Shown: positions 22,735 to 31,784 of the stretch, piece by piece
How positions within the stretch are numbered: position 1 is the stretch's first letter
How the letters are laid out: each line of letters starts with the position of its first letter
Source: Spirometra erinaceieuropaei
Taxonomy: Eukaryota; Platyhelminthes; Cestoda; Diphyllobothriidea; Diphyllobothriidae
Assembly: GCA_902702965.1 (NCBI GenBank)
Contig: CACRXP010000048.1
Location: forward strand, 712,994 to 776,993
Length of the DNA: 64,000 bases
Direction: 5' to 3'
Notes under the pieces: generated by a model
Databases searched by the model: none
Seen by the model: only the letters and a program-made list of their open reading frames with translations
Told to the model about the DNA's origin: nothing
Translations under genes and position numbers: made by a program

Positions 22735-23358
22735 ACTCATTGCAGCAAACTGGAAGACAGAGCGCGTGAGGCCCGTTATCTCCGCGACCAGTTTGTGCAA
22801 AATGGCTATCCGAGGGCATTGATAAGTCGCTGCCTACGCGGTCGCCACCAGAGAACTCAAACATCAACGCCACCGACGATATGGCATGCTCTGCCATACA
22901 TCAAGGGTGTTTCAGAAGCGACCGAGCGCAATGCTGCGGAGCTAGGAGTTGGAATCGCACACCGCCCCAAAGCCACCATGCGCAACAGGGTCATGAAGAT
23001 CAAAGACCGGTTAAAACCTGAAGAGCAATCTGGAGTAGTGTATCGCATTCCGTGTCAAAATTGTCCTTGTAATTACACAGGACAGACTGGACGCATGCTC
23101 GGATCGCGCATACATGAACATAAGCTGGCTGTGCGGCGAGGCGACGCATTGTCACAAGTGGCTGCCCACACCTACGAAATGGGTCACGAGTTTGACTTCG
23201 CCGACACCAAAATAGTCGCCCACGCCGGAAACAAAACAGGCCGAGAATTGATTGAAGCCTGGGCCTCGGATGAGAACTCGGTCAATCGAGTTATCGATCT
23301 GGCGCCGGCGTACAGAGCCCTGCGTTGTCACCTCCAGTCGTGCGACGTCGGTCGCTGA
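22735..23358 (+). pseudogene. Penelope-like GIY-YIG endonuclease domain, downstream copy
   Basis: Open from the TAA at 22,732 to the natural TGA at 23,356. Its protein is identical to that of the upstream copy. Key residues are VVYRIPC, CNYTGQTGR (the YIG-equivalent strand), an arginine and histidines in R-x-HEHK, H-x5-GHEFDF, and ELIEAW, which probably holds the catalytic glutamate. It is in the same frame as the RT part but separated from it by two in-frame stops. The enzyme nicks target DNA to start reverse transcription. Confidence 0.88.
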
Positions 23359-23409
23359 TTGGGTCTACGTGCCTTATAACTGTCGCTTGTCCTGTTTCTG
23401 CCACTACCT

Positions 23410-23440
23410 CTGACGATGGACTCCTGTACGAGTCTGAAAG
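23410..23440 (+). ncRNA. Hammerhead-core-like hairpin, downstream copy
   Basis: Identical to 20,910-20,940. Its presence at the 3' end of both element copies would place one motif on each side of the unit-length RNA. Confidence 0.4.
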
Positions 23441-23474
23441 CTCAGGATAATAAACGAATTGTTCCGGTGCTCGA

Positions 23475-23501
23475 TTCTTCTTCTTCTTCTTCTTCTTCTT
23501 C
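23475..23501 (+). repeat. (TTC)9 at 3' end of Penelope element
   Basis: Nine TTC units followed by AAAT and then the right target-site duplication. Confidence 0.85.
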
Positions 23502-23505
23502 AAAT

Positions 23506-23515
23506 ATGTCATAAT
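23506..23515 (+). repeat. Target-site duplication, right copy
   Basis: ATGTCATAAT, matching 19,706-19,715. The host SINE resumes immediately after it. Confidence 0.8.
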
Positions 23516-23592
23516 CTCTGTATCATGCACCGCTGTGCGTCTCCTAGTTGGACTCGGAAGAGAGCCCATAAGGCACAACGGAACGAATAATT
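23516..23592 (+). mobile_element. SINE 3' part, resumed after the Penelope insertion
   Basis: GTATCATGCACCGCTGTGCG, TTGGACTCGGAAGAGAG and CATAAGGCACAACGGAACGAAT follow directly, as in the uninterrupted copy at 55,637-55,712. Confidence 0.55.
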
Positions 23593-24087
23593 TCCTTATG
23601 AACTATCGGTCAGCGCTAATTACTATATCAACACCACCTTAATAATCCTTTATAATTGGAGACACCGTTTACACTTTCGGCCAAAATTTTATCAAGTCGG
23701 TGAATCACTCTATGGAAATATTTTGCATATTTCGGAATTATTCGAAAGCTTACCTTTATAAGTAATGTGGGTTGTTTGCGCCGCCACGTGCACATACATT
23801 GGCCACGCCTACATTTTAAAGCATTAAGGGACAAGCATTAGTTTTTTCGTCAAACATACCTTGGGATGATTTGCAGTTGGTAGGTTGCCACAAAAAAATA
23901 AATCGAATTTCCCACATGCGTTGCTCTTTCCACAATAGTCAAAAATTTGGGTTGTACGACTGAGTACTAAGGAAATGCCGGAAATGCTTCACAGCCAGGT
24001 AAGTGGCAAGTGCTTCACGGCCAAAATGTACTGTATCGTGTCTCAGCTGGTAAGACCTTTTTTGGAGAAAAAGGCAAGTGGTCGAGT

Positions 24088-24402
24088 CTAACCAGCAATG
24101 CGTTGTTGAAGGGCTGCACTTACGGCTACGGTCGAATCATCTTCCATCAGAGACAACTGAGCTTCGGGAGCGGGATGTGTGAGTAAGGTAGCATCAGCAA
24201 GGGAATTCTCGATTCTCTCAAAAGCAGTCAGTACTTCACCAGTTAGCTCGAGGGGACCATTGGGACAAGAAAACATGTTGGTGAGCGGCAGCATGAGGTC
24301 AGCACTGTTTGGTAGGAACCGACAGTAAAAATTGACCATGCCGAGGAACCGCTGTAACTGACGCTTGGAAGTTGGAGGAGGAAAATTACGAACTGCTTCA
24401 AC
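24088..24402 (-). pseudogene. Gypsy RT C-terminus and RNase H start, copy 1
   Basis: Continues the RT frame after a TAG at 24,403. MVNFYCRFLP is the conserved connection motif, and the stretch ending in LSLMEDDSTVAV is the start of RNase H. The copy-2 version reads MVDAS at the first catalytic aspartate, whereas this copy has E-D-D. A TAG at 24,088, shared with copy 2, ends the frame. Beyond it FGREALATYLAVKHFRHF can still be read before the truncation point. Confidence 0.78.
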
Positions 24403-25600
24403 CTAGGATGGGAGGGAATGCAAACATTTAGACTCGAACTTGTCACCAAGGAACTCCAGCGAAGGCACACCCAACACGCACTTGGAGGGGTTGATGACAA
24501 CGCCAAACTTGTCAAGGCGGTCAAACACCAAGGAAAGGTGTTCTTTGTGTTCTTCTTCATTCCGGCTGGCCATTAAGAGGTCATCAATGTAGGCGTACAC
24601 AAAGGGTAGGCCACGCAAGACATGGTCAATGAACCTTTGGAACGTTTGAGCGGCATTGCGAAGACCAAACGGCATGCGGACGAACTCAAAGAGACCGAAG
24701 TGTGTGGTGACGGCGGTTTCAGGGATGTCCGCAGTGGCGACTGGACTCTGATGAAAAGCACGCACCAGATCAATCTTCGAGAATACTGCTTTGCCAAAAA
24801 GGGCTCCAGCAAAGTTCTGAAGATGACGCACGGGGTACCGATCAGGAATGGTAGCGCTGTTGAGGGCACGATAGTCGCCACTGGATAACCAGTCGCCCGA
24901 TGTTGCCTGGGGCACCACGTGCAGTGGAGACGCCCAAGGTCTCTCGGAAGGTCGAATTATTCACAATTGCAGCATGTGTTCAAACTCCGCCTTTGCGTCC
25001 TAAAAACGCTCCGGTGATAGTCGTCTCGGTCGAGCAAACAGGGGAGGACATGAGGTGCGAATGTGGTGCACAACATCATTTTGAACTTCACCACTGCGAA
25101 TCTGTGGGTTAATTATTTTGGGATGACTAAGCACCAGTTGCCGAAAAGGACTAGCAATAACCGTATTCAAGAAAGATAAGTTGGTGGGGGCAGTAAAGAG
25201 ACTTAGTCCACGAAAAAACAAACCGGTAGTGCGGTCGAGGAGACGGGCACGTGGGCAGTCAACAAGGAGTTCGAACTCGGCAAGAAAGTCCGAGCCGAGG
25301 ATTGCATGAGGGACATCAACAATCAAAAAGGTCCAGGCAAATAACCGACGAAGGCAAATGTTCAGGGTGAGGAACGACTGTCAAAAGTGGGAACGGGGAA
25401 CAGTTAACAGCTTGAAGAATAAGACCAGTGCTAGGGAAACGACGATCAGCTGCAGTTGGGGGAACAACACTGATTTGGGCTCCAGTGTCCACAAGAAAAC
25501 GTCTGCGAGTCGCAGTGTCGGAAACATAGAAGGTGCTACCAGAGCCGGAACAGCCAGAAAAAACGGTCGCATCTATTCTCTGGCTGACTGGTTTCCCTGT
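24403..25600 (-). pseudogene. Gypsy protease and reverse transcriptase, copy 1
   Basis: The protease active site DTG is encoded at 25,489-25,481 within FLVDTGAQISVV, and ILGSDFLAEF marks its C-terminal part. The RT follows with DVVHHIRT, GDYRALNSATIPDRYP, FSKIDL (catalytic Asp), FVRMPFGLRNAAQTFQRF and YAYIDDLL. Stops interrupt it: TAG at about 25,000 (private; copy 2 has CAG), TGA near 24,965 (shared) and TAG at 24,403 (shared). These enzymes would process the polyprotein and copy the RNA, but this copy is dead. Confidence 0.88.
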
Positions 25601-25665
25601 TTCGGTTTAAAAGAGCAGGGTGAGGAACAATGACGGGCCTTTACGCCGAAATTAGTGTGATACCA

Positions 25666-26359
25666 TCAAGTATCAGCAGTCCGAGGTCGCGAACGAGAAC
25701 GACGACGGCTGTGTGAGCGACAGGAAGCTATGCGTTCGAGCTGTATTTTAAGGTAGGCCATGTCATCCGCCATGGCCGAAACCTGTTTCAATAAATTTTT
25801 ATTCACTGACGATGAAGATGAGGAGATCCTGGCAACGGATGGTGGCTGGAATCGCTGAACCTCTATTATTCGATCCGCCATCTCAGCCAGCTGTGAGACC
25901 GTAAGGTCTTCAGAGGCGGAAGCCAGGATTGCCTGAACATCTGCGGGCAGACCGTCTAGGAAAATGTCCCTGACAAGTTTATCGTCTACTTCCATGTCTC
26001 CAAAGAGAGATCGCATTCGACGTGGATGCTCTGAAGGCTTCCGATCACCCAGTGACTCCTCCTTAAATAACTGATGATACCGCTGTCGGTCAGATACAGA
26101 ATTAAGTCGTAGAATTTCCGCCTTTAACCTGGAGAAAGGAGCATCAACAGGAGGATTAGCTAGCAAGGACTGAACTTGAGAGATGACACTAGCGGGGAGG
26201 ACCTCCACAAGTTTGTGGTATTTTGCTAGTTCCTTGGTAAGGATGGCAGAATAAAAGGCTGATTCTATGCGGATGAAGTAAAGTTCTGGAGCGTGTTGCC
26301 GGAATTAAGGCAAGGTAAAATTGGGCGGGGACATCAAGTTGTTGATTGGAGTGAGACAT
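25666..26359 (-). pseudogene. Gypsy gag, copy 1
   Basis: It starts MSHSNQQLDVPAQF at 26,359, but a 17-bp deletion relative to copy 2 (near 26,325) shifts the frame. The rest, from MEVLPASVISQVQ, runs to a TGA at 25,666. That stop replaces the first cysteine of the zinc knuckle: the sequence resumes WYHTNFGVKARHCSSPC just downstream. The serine- and arginine-rich stretch before the stop (about 25,680-25,830) is a probable nucleic-acid-binding region. The Cys-to-stop change is shared with copy 2. Confidence 0.8.
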
Positions 26360-26364
26360 AATTA

Positions 26365-26682
26365 GAGAGAGGTGGCAAAATATCAGAATTCGTGAGGAAA
26401 GTAAATGCAAATTGGATAGATATTCACAAACAAAAAAACCTTAAATCTTATGCAGTACGACAGAAAGGTATAGTCTGCGTTAACGGCGGGAGTTATCAAT
26501 GTCGTAAGACGTAACGTTCTCACGAACTAGCGAGTTATATCTCACTAGCCCCTAGCCTTAAAGGCAGCAAGTAAAACGGAACAGTGAATAATATAGATAA
26601 TTTGAACGTTAAGAAAACTTAACAATAGAGCACGGAACACGGTAGCAAGGCGGGTTGTACATGTGTGTCGTTTCTTGTCACA
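26365..26682 (-). repeat. Probable 5' LTR and leader of gypsy element, copy 1
   Basis: The roughly 320 bp upstream of gag starts TGTGACAAGAAACGACAC on the minus strand, and TG is the usual LTR start. It carries a GATATAACTCG-like TATA region. A weak primer-binding-site candidate (TTTTGCCACCTCTC) sits just before the gag ATG. No second LTR exists to confirm the edges because the element is truncated. Confidence 0.45.
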
Positions 26683-26803
26683 TTCAAACAAGCAATCCGG
26701 TCAAAGAAAATGGGAGTAAGTTGTCAAAGGTAAATTAGTCAGGTACCTCACCACTTGGTCATCATACAGCATATGTCTACATCAATTTAATTACCCCAAG
26801 ATG

Positions 26804-27340
26804 CGGCCTTTCGAACGAAGTTTTGTCCGGTTGCATAGAAATGCCGCACTCTGTATCAAGTAAATACATTAAAAGGAGACATTTTTCCCATTGGTTTTCC
26901 GTGCCCAAAATAATTCAATTATATTGCATACGAAATATTATACGAATATTAAGTCCTTTGCTCATTCGATGGAACACTATGTTTTCTTTCAATGTTTACT
27001 GGAAAAAAGCGGATGATTCGGATTTTAAAACTTTCCTAATTCCCGAATATTTTTCTAACACGATTAGCCCTTACACTTGCGTTTTTTAATCTCCAAACTA
27101 CAAGATTCTTATATGATGCGTGCAGAAAACCATATGTTTCTCCACGGTATTGGAAGAAAAAATGGGGATCATAAAACTTATCAGTGTATTTGAGCCATTT
27201 TGGTGACCTTAAAGGCCAATTTGGTAGATGCAACTACATTAAATTTTATAAATGGACATTTGGCGATATTAAAGAATCGCAAATTTGAAAACTTTAAAAA
27301 CCAGATTATGTCCTTTTTGAATACAAGATTTGAAGAAGGT
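26804..27340 (+). repeat. Dispersed repeat R1, plus orientation
   Basis: Blocks in order: GTCCGGTTGCATAGAAATGC, CCGTGCCCAAAATAATTC, CTTTGCTCATTCGATGG, CTCCAAACTACAAGATT, AGAAAACCATATGTTTCTCC, CAATTTGGTAGATGCA, AAATGGACATTTGGCG and CAGATTATGTCCTTTTTGAA. The 88-codon frame at 26,823-27,089 is open in both duplication copies but lies entirely in this repeat. Confidence 0.65.
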
Positions 27341-27587
27341 GTAAGTTCCTACGAAATAAGAAAAATAATGAATATTATGAATTAAGCTTTGCATAAATAT
27401 AATTGCATTTTAAGCGTATCACCAATCAACAAGTAAGATGCATGCTGTATAAGTAGTCATTCTTTACAGGGTATATGCTTTTCATGCTTAAAATATCCAC
27501 CCAAACGTACGGCATCCTAAACTAACTGATTTATAAGAATAATACGCTGCACGCTGAACAATTTTCGATAAAAAGTTTTTTTGTCTT

Positions 27588-27620
27588 CGATGACGTATTC
27601 GAGTAGGAATCCGAAACGTC
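27588..27620 (+). other. Hairpin with GAAAC end, resembling the pLTR hairpin
   Basis: CGATGACG, an ATTC/GAAT helix with GAGTAG in the loop, then CCGAAACGTC pairing back to GACG. Its layout resembles 20,910-20,940 and 51,471-51,500, but it lacks the exact CUGANGA string. Copy 2 has it at about 59,726-59,760. Confidence 0.3.
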
Positions 27621-27824
27621 AGGCTAAAAAAGCTATTGTCCCGGCGATCGTGTCGCATTATTCAATATCTCGAGTTGGCCCACCTACTGCACATCTGTCG
27701 CATTTTCGCCTACTCAAAACGAATATGAACGTTGATTTGTTTTATAATTAAACAGTATTTTAACATTTAACAAGCATACCTAAATTGACTTCTACATGTA
27801 ACTTTCTTATGTCCGCTTAATAAG

Positions 27825-28079
27825 CCTGGCCACTCTGTCCACGTACCGGAGGGAACGTCTTTATTTCCGATATCTTACTGAATAGAATGCATGCGACTCC
27901 CGAATTTTCAGAAGACCTTCCGTACACAGACAACAGCAAAACTCAATTCCGAATGATTATTCAGCCTCACCCAGTACTTCGTGCATGCTTCCTTATAAAT
28001 AACACTGAAGGAGCCGCAATCGTAAGACTTGAATGTACTCTTATTTTTTTCACGCATTGACTGCAACGTTCTTCTGAAG
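27825..28079 (+). pseudogene. Exon X of unrecognised gene family, duplication copy 1 (frameshifted)
   Basis: Same exon as 59,964-60,217, with acceptor CTTAATAAG and donor AAG/GTAAAC, but one extra T in the run at 28,044-28,050 (seven T here, six in copy 2) makes it 255 nt and shifts the frame to a TGA a few codons later. Upstream of the insertion the reading is intact. Three of its residues (EFS, QFR, HPV positions) match locus 3 where copy 2 differs, so this copy keeps ancestral states despite being broken. Between the copies I count five non-synonymous and two synonymous changes. Confidence 0.68.
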
Positions 28080-28922
28080 GTAAACACTTTTAATTTGATT
28101 CGTATTTCTTTATGCCTATCATATGCTATTTTATCGTTTAATTGAAAAAGCCGGTTTAAATTATTCTATATGCGCATTTATCCAGAAAGGCAAAAACCGC
28201 CGAGTCACATTTGCTGCTGTTGGAACTGCTTGCTCACCTTAAATATCTGGGGCCTATAACAATTTGTATAAGTTTCCTCTGTATAATTGCAAAGCATGCT
28301 CGAAAGGAAACAAATATAGCGACCGACTAGGTCTATGCAGAATGGGTCTGCTCTGAAACGCGTTTGGCGTTGTATTTATTGTATGTCATATTTGGTGCCT
28401 GGACGTTGGCCTGATAAACTGCTACAAATATGTTTTTGGTATTCTCTGATCTGCTTCGTAAAAGTTTATTTTAAGGATAATAAGTAAACTCTATGCGTTG
28501 TTGGACTAATAGCTTCGGATAAAAGCAACACTTCCCAAAGATATGTAGTGTATCAAAGGAGACAGCGACCAGACTTTTATGCATTTATTATATGGAAAAA
28601 AGTTGCTCCTTGTGGTGCCACACGTATATACCTAAAGCGCTGTTGATTCATTTATGGAATCTGGATCACGACTGACTGGGCTGAAACAAGCTTTAGCTAT
28701 CATAGTATGGCAATCCCTGTTTAACAGGCAAGCTGCCTCACTTAAACGTAAACGTTTAATTTAACGCTGCAATGTCAACCGAAACGGTATAAAAGGAAAC
28801 GTTTTAGCTTTTATTGAAAATACGCGAGCAAAACAGAAGTTTGAAAGGCACTTGCATAATCTATGTCAAATTTATTTTGATGAATAAAAACAAAAACTAA
28901 ATCATGCCTAAACTGGGTTCAG

Positions 28923-29225
28923 GTAAACGATGGCCTGGCTAGGTTGCTTGGACTCCCGTATCGGACAGCGGATTTGATGAAATTTCACCTTCTGAACTTT
29001 TCTGCGGTCGCTGAATTTTACATCATTTCGAGTGAGCTGTCAAAGGAAAGAATATTGCATTTTGATGGAATTGTTTTTTCCAGAATAGACGCAGGCATCA
29101 CTCCGGGAAAAAGGACCACCCCATGGCCTGCGGATTTTCGGTGGAGAAAAAAAACCATTAATGAGCTGAACCAATTAGCATCAAATGCGGCTTCCAGCAA
29201 GTTATTTTTGACATGTCGCCTGTGA
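28923..29225 (+). CDS. Exon Y (terminal) of unrecognised gene family, duplication copy 1
   Basis: This is a 303-nt exon after AACTGGGTTCAG, phase 0, ending TGA. The frame is open throughout, although its partner exon X is frameshifted. Shared residues with locus 3 include N-x-SAVA-x-F, SS-x-L, R-x-x-H-x-D, WRK, LN-x-LA and the terminal LTC. Against copy 2 there are nine substitutions, five synonymous and four amino-acid-changing (E/A, F/Y, G/A, K/R). The intron before it is 843 nt (28,080-28,922). CAG/GTAAAC at its start also looks like a donor, but locus 3 has no GT there, so an acceptor is the better reading. Confidence 0.7.
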   Translation, partial: VNDGLARLLGLPYRTADLMKFHLLNFSAVAEFYIISSELSKERILHFDGIVFSRIDAGITPGKRTTPWPADFRWRKKTINELNQLASNAASSKLFLTCRL

Positions 29226-29719
29226 ACTAGAGGTTGCATGTGCAGGGGAACTGCAGCTGTGCGTATGTAATATGAAGGCGAATTGGGATTTACAATCGTT
29301 ACTCTTTACTGTGTTCTTTATTTCTGTCTTGGCATAAAACCAATCAAATAATTGTGCTGCAGCTTCAACATGAAATGATTTCTGAAAAGACATGCCAGCA
29401 ATTTTACATTTAGGAATACAGTCTATAGTGCCGAAGGTTTTATTGCCAGCTTTAAAAATTCACCGGTGGAGATGATATAGACGGTAGAATAGTCGGCTAG
29501 GCTAAACCAGAAACAAATAATGACCCGAATTGCATGAACACTCCCCGTAACGGCTACATCTGATCATGACATATTAAGATCTTCGTAGAATGATTGTGAG
29601 TACTTATGACTTATGTATGAAAACCAACAGTGTAGCATCGATTTAAATGACCTAAGCAGCTCGTATTGGGTATCCTGCAGAGAGACTTGATCAGATACCA
29701 TACCATACACGTCAGTCAT

Positions 29720-30655
29720 CCAGTCTGTAGACTTAGCATGCAGCACTTTGGAAAGTCTTTGTTTTTTGTGTGTCCAATGCCCTGGCCTATGCTTGCAGGT
29801 CACATTCAGTAGTTTCCATGGAATATGTTCGATAGAGCTGCCTCTCGGATACTCCACACATGTTCCACCACACACTTGGGATTGAATGATATCCAGTTTT
29901 CAGGTAGGCGTTTTGACATTTATGCCGCTTCTCCGCCCTTGCGATCTGCACCTCATACAAAAAATGGAAGAGCAGCTGTCCGTATTTGTAAACGACTTAA
30001 GCCGAAAGCTATTACAGACGGGATAATCAGCACTGTCTGACCGAACAGTTCGTTAACTCCGCAAGCATTAAACAATGTTGTTGTCCTTTGATGATTTCTA
30101 CAAAATTTAAAGCGGTAACACTTATTGCCGACTGGCAAATTATTAAAAATTACTGTTAATCTCCCTTTTTGGCGCAAATCGTCTCACGTCGCTCAGCCAG
30201 TCTGTAGACTTGGCATGCAGCACTTTCGAAAGTCTTTGTTGTCTGTGTGTCCTATGCTCTATTTGGTCTCGCATAAGGCTAGCCTATATTTGCAGGTCGG
30301 ATTCAACTGTTTCCATGAAATATGGTCTACAGGGTAGCTTCTCAGACATTCCACGCATGTTGAATGTAAATGACATCCTGTTTTTCAGGAAGAAGTTTTG
30401 ACATCAATTCCGCTTCTCTGTCCTTGCGATTTGCACTTTATCTAAAAATGGGACGGCGGCTGTTCGACGCTGACCGACATGATCACCAGCACCGTCTGAA
30501 CGAAAGTTTAATGGACTCTGTTCGCATTGAGAAATATCGCTGTCGTTTATTCTTTTCTGTAAAATTTAAAGCAGCATGACAAATTGCAGAAGGGCGAATT
30601 ACTAGCAGTAACCGTCTTTCCTCCTTTTTGCCGCAAATCGTCTCATCCTATTGTC
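29720..30655 (+). repeat. Two-unit tandem repeat, 477-bp period
   Basis: Units begin CCAGTCTGTAGACTT at 29,720 and 30,197. Both contain GCATGCAGCACTTT, GAAAGTCTTTGTT, TTTTCAGG-GTTTTGACAT, CCGCTTCTC-CCTTGCGAT and CGCAAATCGTCTCA, with roughly a quarter of sites different by eye. Frames at 29,825-30,040 and 30,370-30,579 occupy the same position in the two units (FSGR-x-FDI, A-x-S-x-x-LR) but diverge quickly and are probably repeat-derived. The same pair occurs in copy 2 from 61,865 and 62,342. Confidence 0.75.
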
Positions 30656-30659
30656 TCAT

Positions 30660-31784
30660 TATCTTCAAACGATAATGTATTTTTAAATTCTGGACACAAC
30701 CGGTTCATTCACTGAGTAAGCCAGTATTTTGTTACAATTTGCCGTGTGCATATTCTGTCTGCTGAATAATTAAACAGGCAGCACAATTTATTTAGCTGGG
30801 ACGTTAAGTTAAAATTTCAAGAAGCAAATGTAATCAATGAGAAGGTTAAGTAATGTATTCATCGTCATGCCAACTTGTACAGTTTACATTTGAGTCCAAA
30901 CGTGCGTCGTATCTGAATAATATGACAATTCTCAAGAGTCAAATTTGCGATAGTACAGATCAAAGTTATTAACGCTGTTATTTAAGTTCAGCGTAAACAC
31001 TTAAACAAACATTTGCAGATTATTCTGCCATATCATCTGTTTATGTATAGGTCTGTTGGTGAATAACTGAAAGTGAACAATGAACGAACGATTTCATAAA
31101 ATCGTGGCCTGAATTTTACAATGCGTTTCACTTCAGTAAGAATTAGTTATATTGGATTGCAGATTGATTGTCATGGCGCATAATTTAATAGTATTTCAGA
31201 CTTCTCAAAATGTTAACTTTTCAATGTACGTCATGTAAACTTCCCACAGAAACAAAACGCGGGAAAATGCAATGTAGGTTTAAGCATCCTTCTCCATTTA
31301 TTTTTTGATGGTCTTATAAATGCAAACATACTTTGCAGCTATATGGCAGAATAATATTCTTTCATTTACTCGTTTGGTAGAAAATGCAATCGTATCCGCA
31401 TTGAATGCCCTGCGATGAGTGATCCTCCGCAAATTTCTATGAACTATAATGTAATGGCTGCTTAGACTCACACAAATTCGGGAATTAAGAAACTTCTGAA
31501 ACCTTAATATGCTAATATTGCGATGTACAATGTAAATTCAATGTTAATTAATGCCGAACGAGAAAAATCTCACATTTCTGAGATATTTTCTGTAAAATAT
31601 ATTTGGATTGTATAAGAGATCGAAAATCAGTGTAAACATGCGCGCTAATAAGTAGCCTTTTTTACTGAGTGTGGTTTTTGCAAGAGGTTAAAACGAAGTA
31701 TATTCAAAAGCCTACATCTTGGAGAGTCCAGAATACTTTAGGATTCTGCCGGTGGATAGTCAATTACTAAACCCTACCTAATTA
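30660..31784. other. AT-rich region shared by both duplication copies, no gene recognised
   Basis: Collinear with about 62,800-63,950. No frame or motif of note. Small private indels occur (for example near 31,438 versus 63,585). Confidence 0.5.

Larger units (their letters stand above)
19716..23505 (+). mobile_element. Penelope-like retroelement, tandem partial plus near-complete copy
   Basis: This 3.79-kb insertion consists of a 5'-truncated copy (19,716 to about 20,996) directly followed by a nearly complete copy (20,997-23,505) in the same orientation, bounded by a 10-bp target-site duplication. Such partial-tandem ('pLTR') structure is typical of Penelope-like elements. The shared 1.28 kb (offset exactly 2,500 bp until the TTC tract) shows only two substitutions that I noticed, plus TTC repeat number. 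The encoded protein has the N-terminal region, a reverse transcriptase (GTPMGSPVSG, YVDD) and a C-terminal GIY-YIG endonuclease, so it belongs to the endonuclease-bearing Penelope/Poseidon/Neptune group rather than Athena. All copies carry stop codons, so the element is not autonomous as read. Confidence 0.93.
23969..26682 (-). mobile_element. Ty3/gypsy LTR retrotransposon, 3'-truncated, copy 1
   Basis: On the minus strand the order is leader or LTR, gag, protease, reverse transcriptase, start of RNase H. The coding sequence then ends abruptly within RNase H at about 23,969 (after a KHFRHF string), with no integrase or 3' LTR. Protein strings (FLVDTGAQISVVPP, GDYRALNSATIPDRYPV, FAYIDD-type YAYIDD, LGMVNFYCRF-like) fit the flatworm gypsy elements related to CsRn1. 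The same truncated element sits at the paralogous place in copy 2, so insertion and truncation both predate the segmental duplication. Confidence 0.9.

Noticed and set aside
26823..27089. 88-codon frame conserved in both duplication copies (also 58,946-59,224)
   Set aside because: Lies entirely in dispersed repeat R1; other R1 copies do not keep it open. Conservation reflects recent duplication.
29564..29875. 103-codon minus-strand frame over the 477-bp tandem repeat, partly open in copy 2
   Set aside because: It lies across repeat DNA, the second repeat unit does not keep it, and there is no recognisable motif or splice context.
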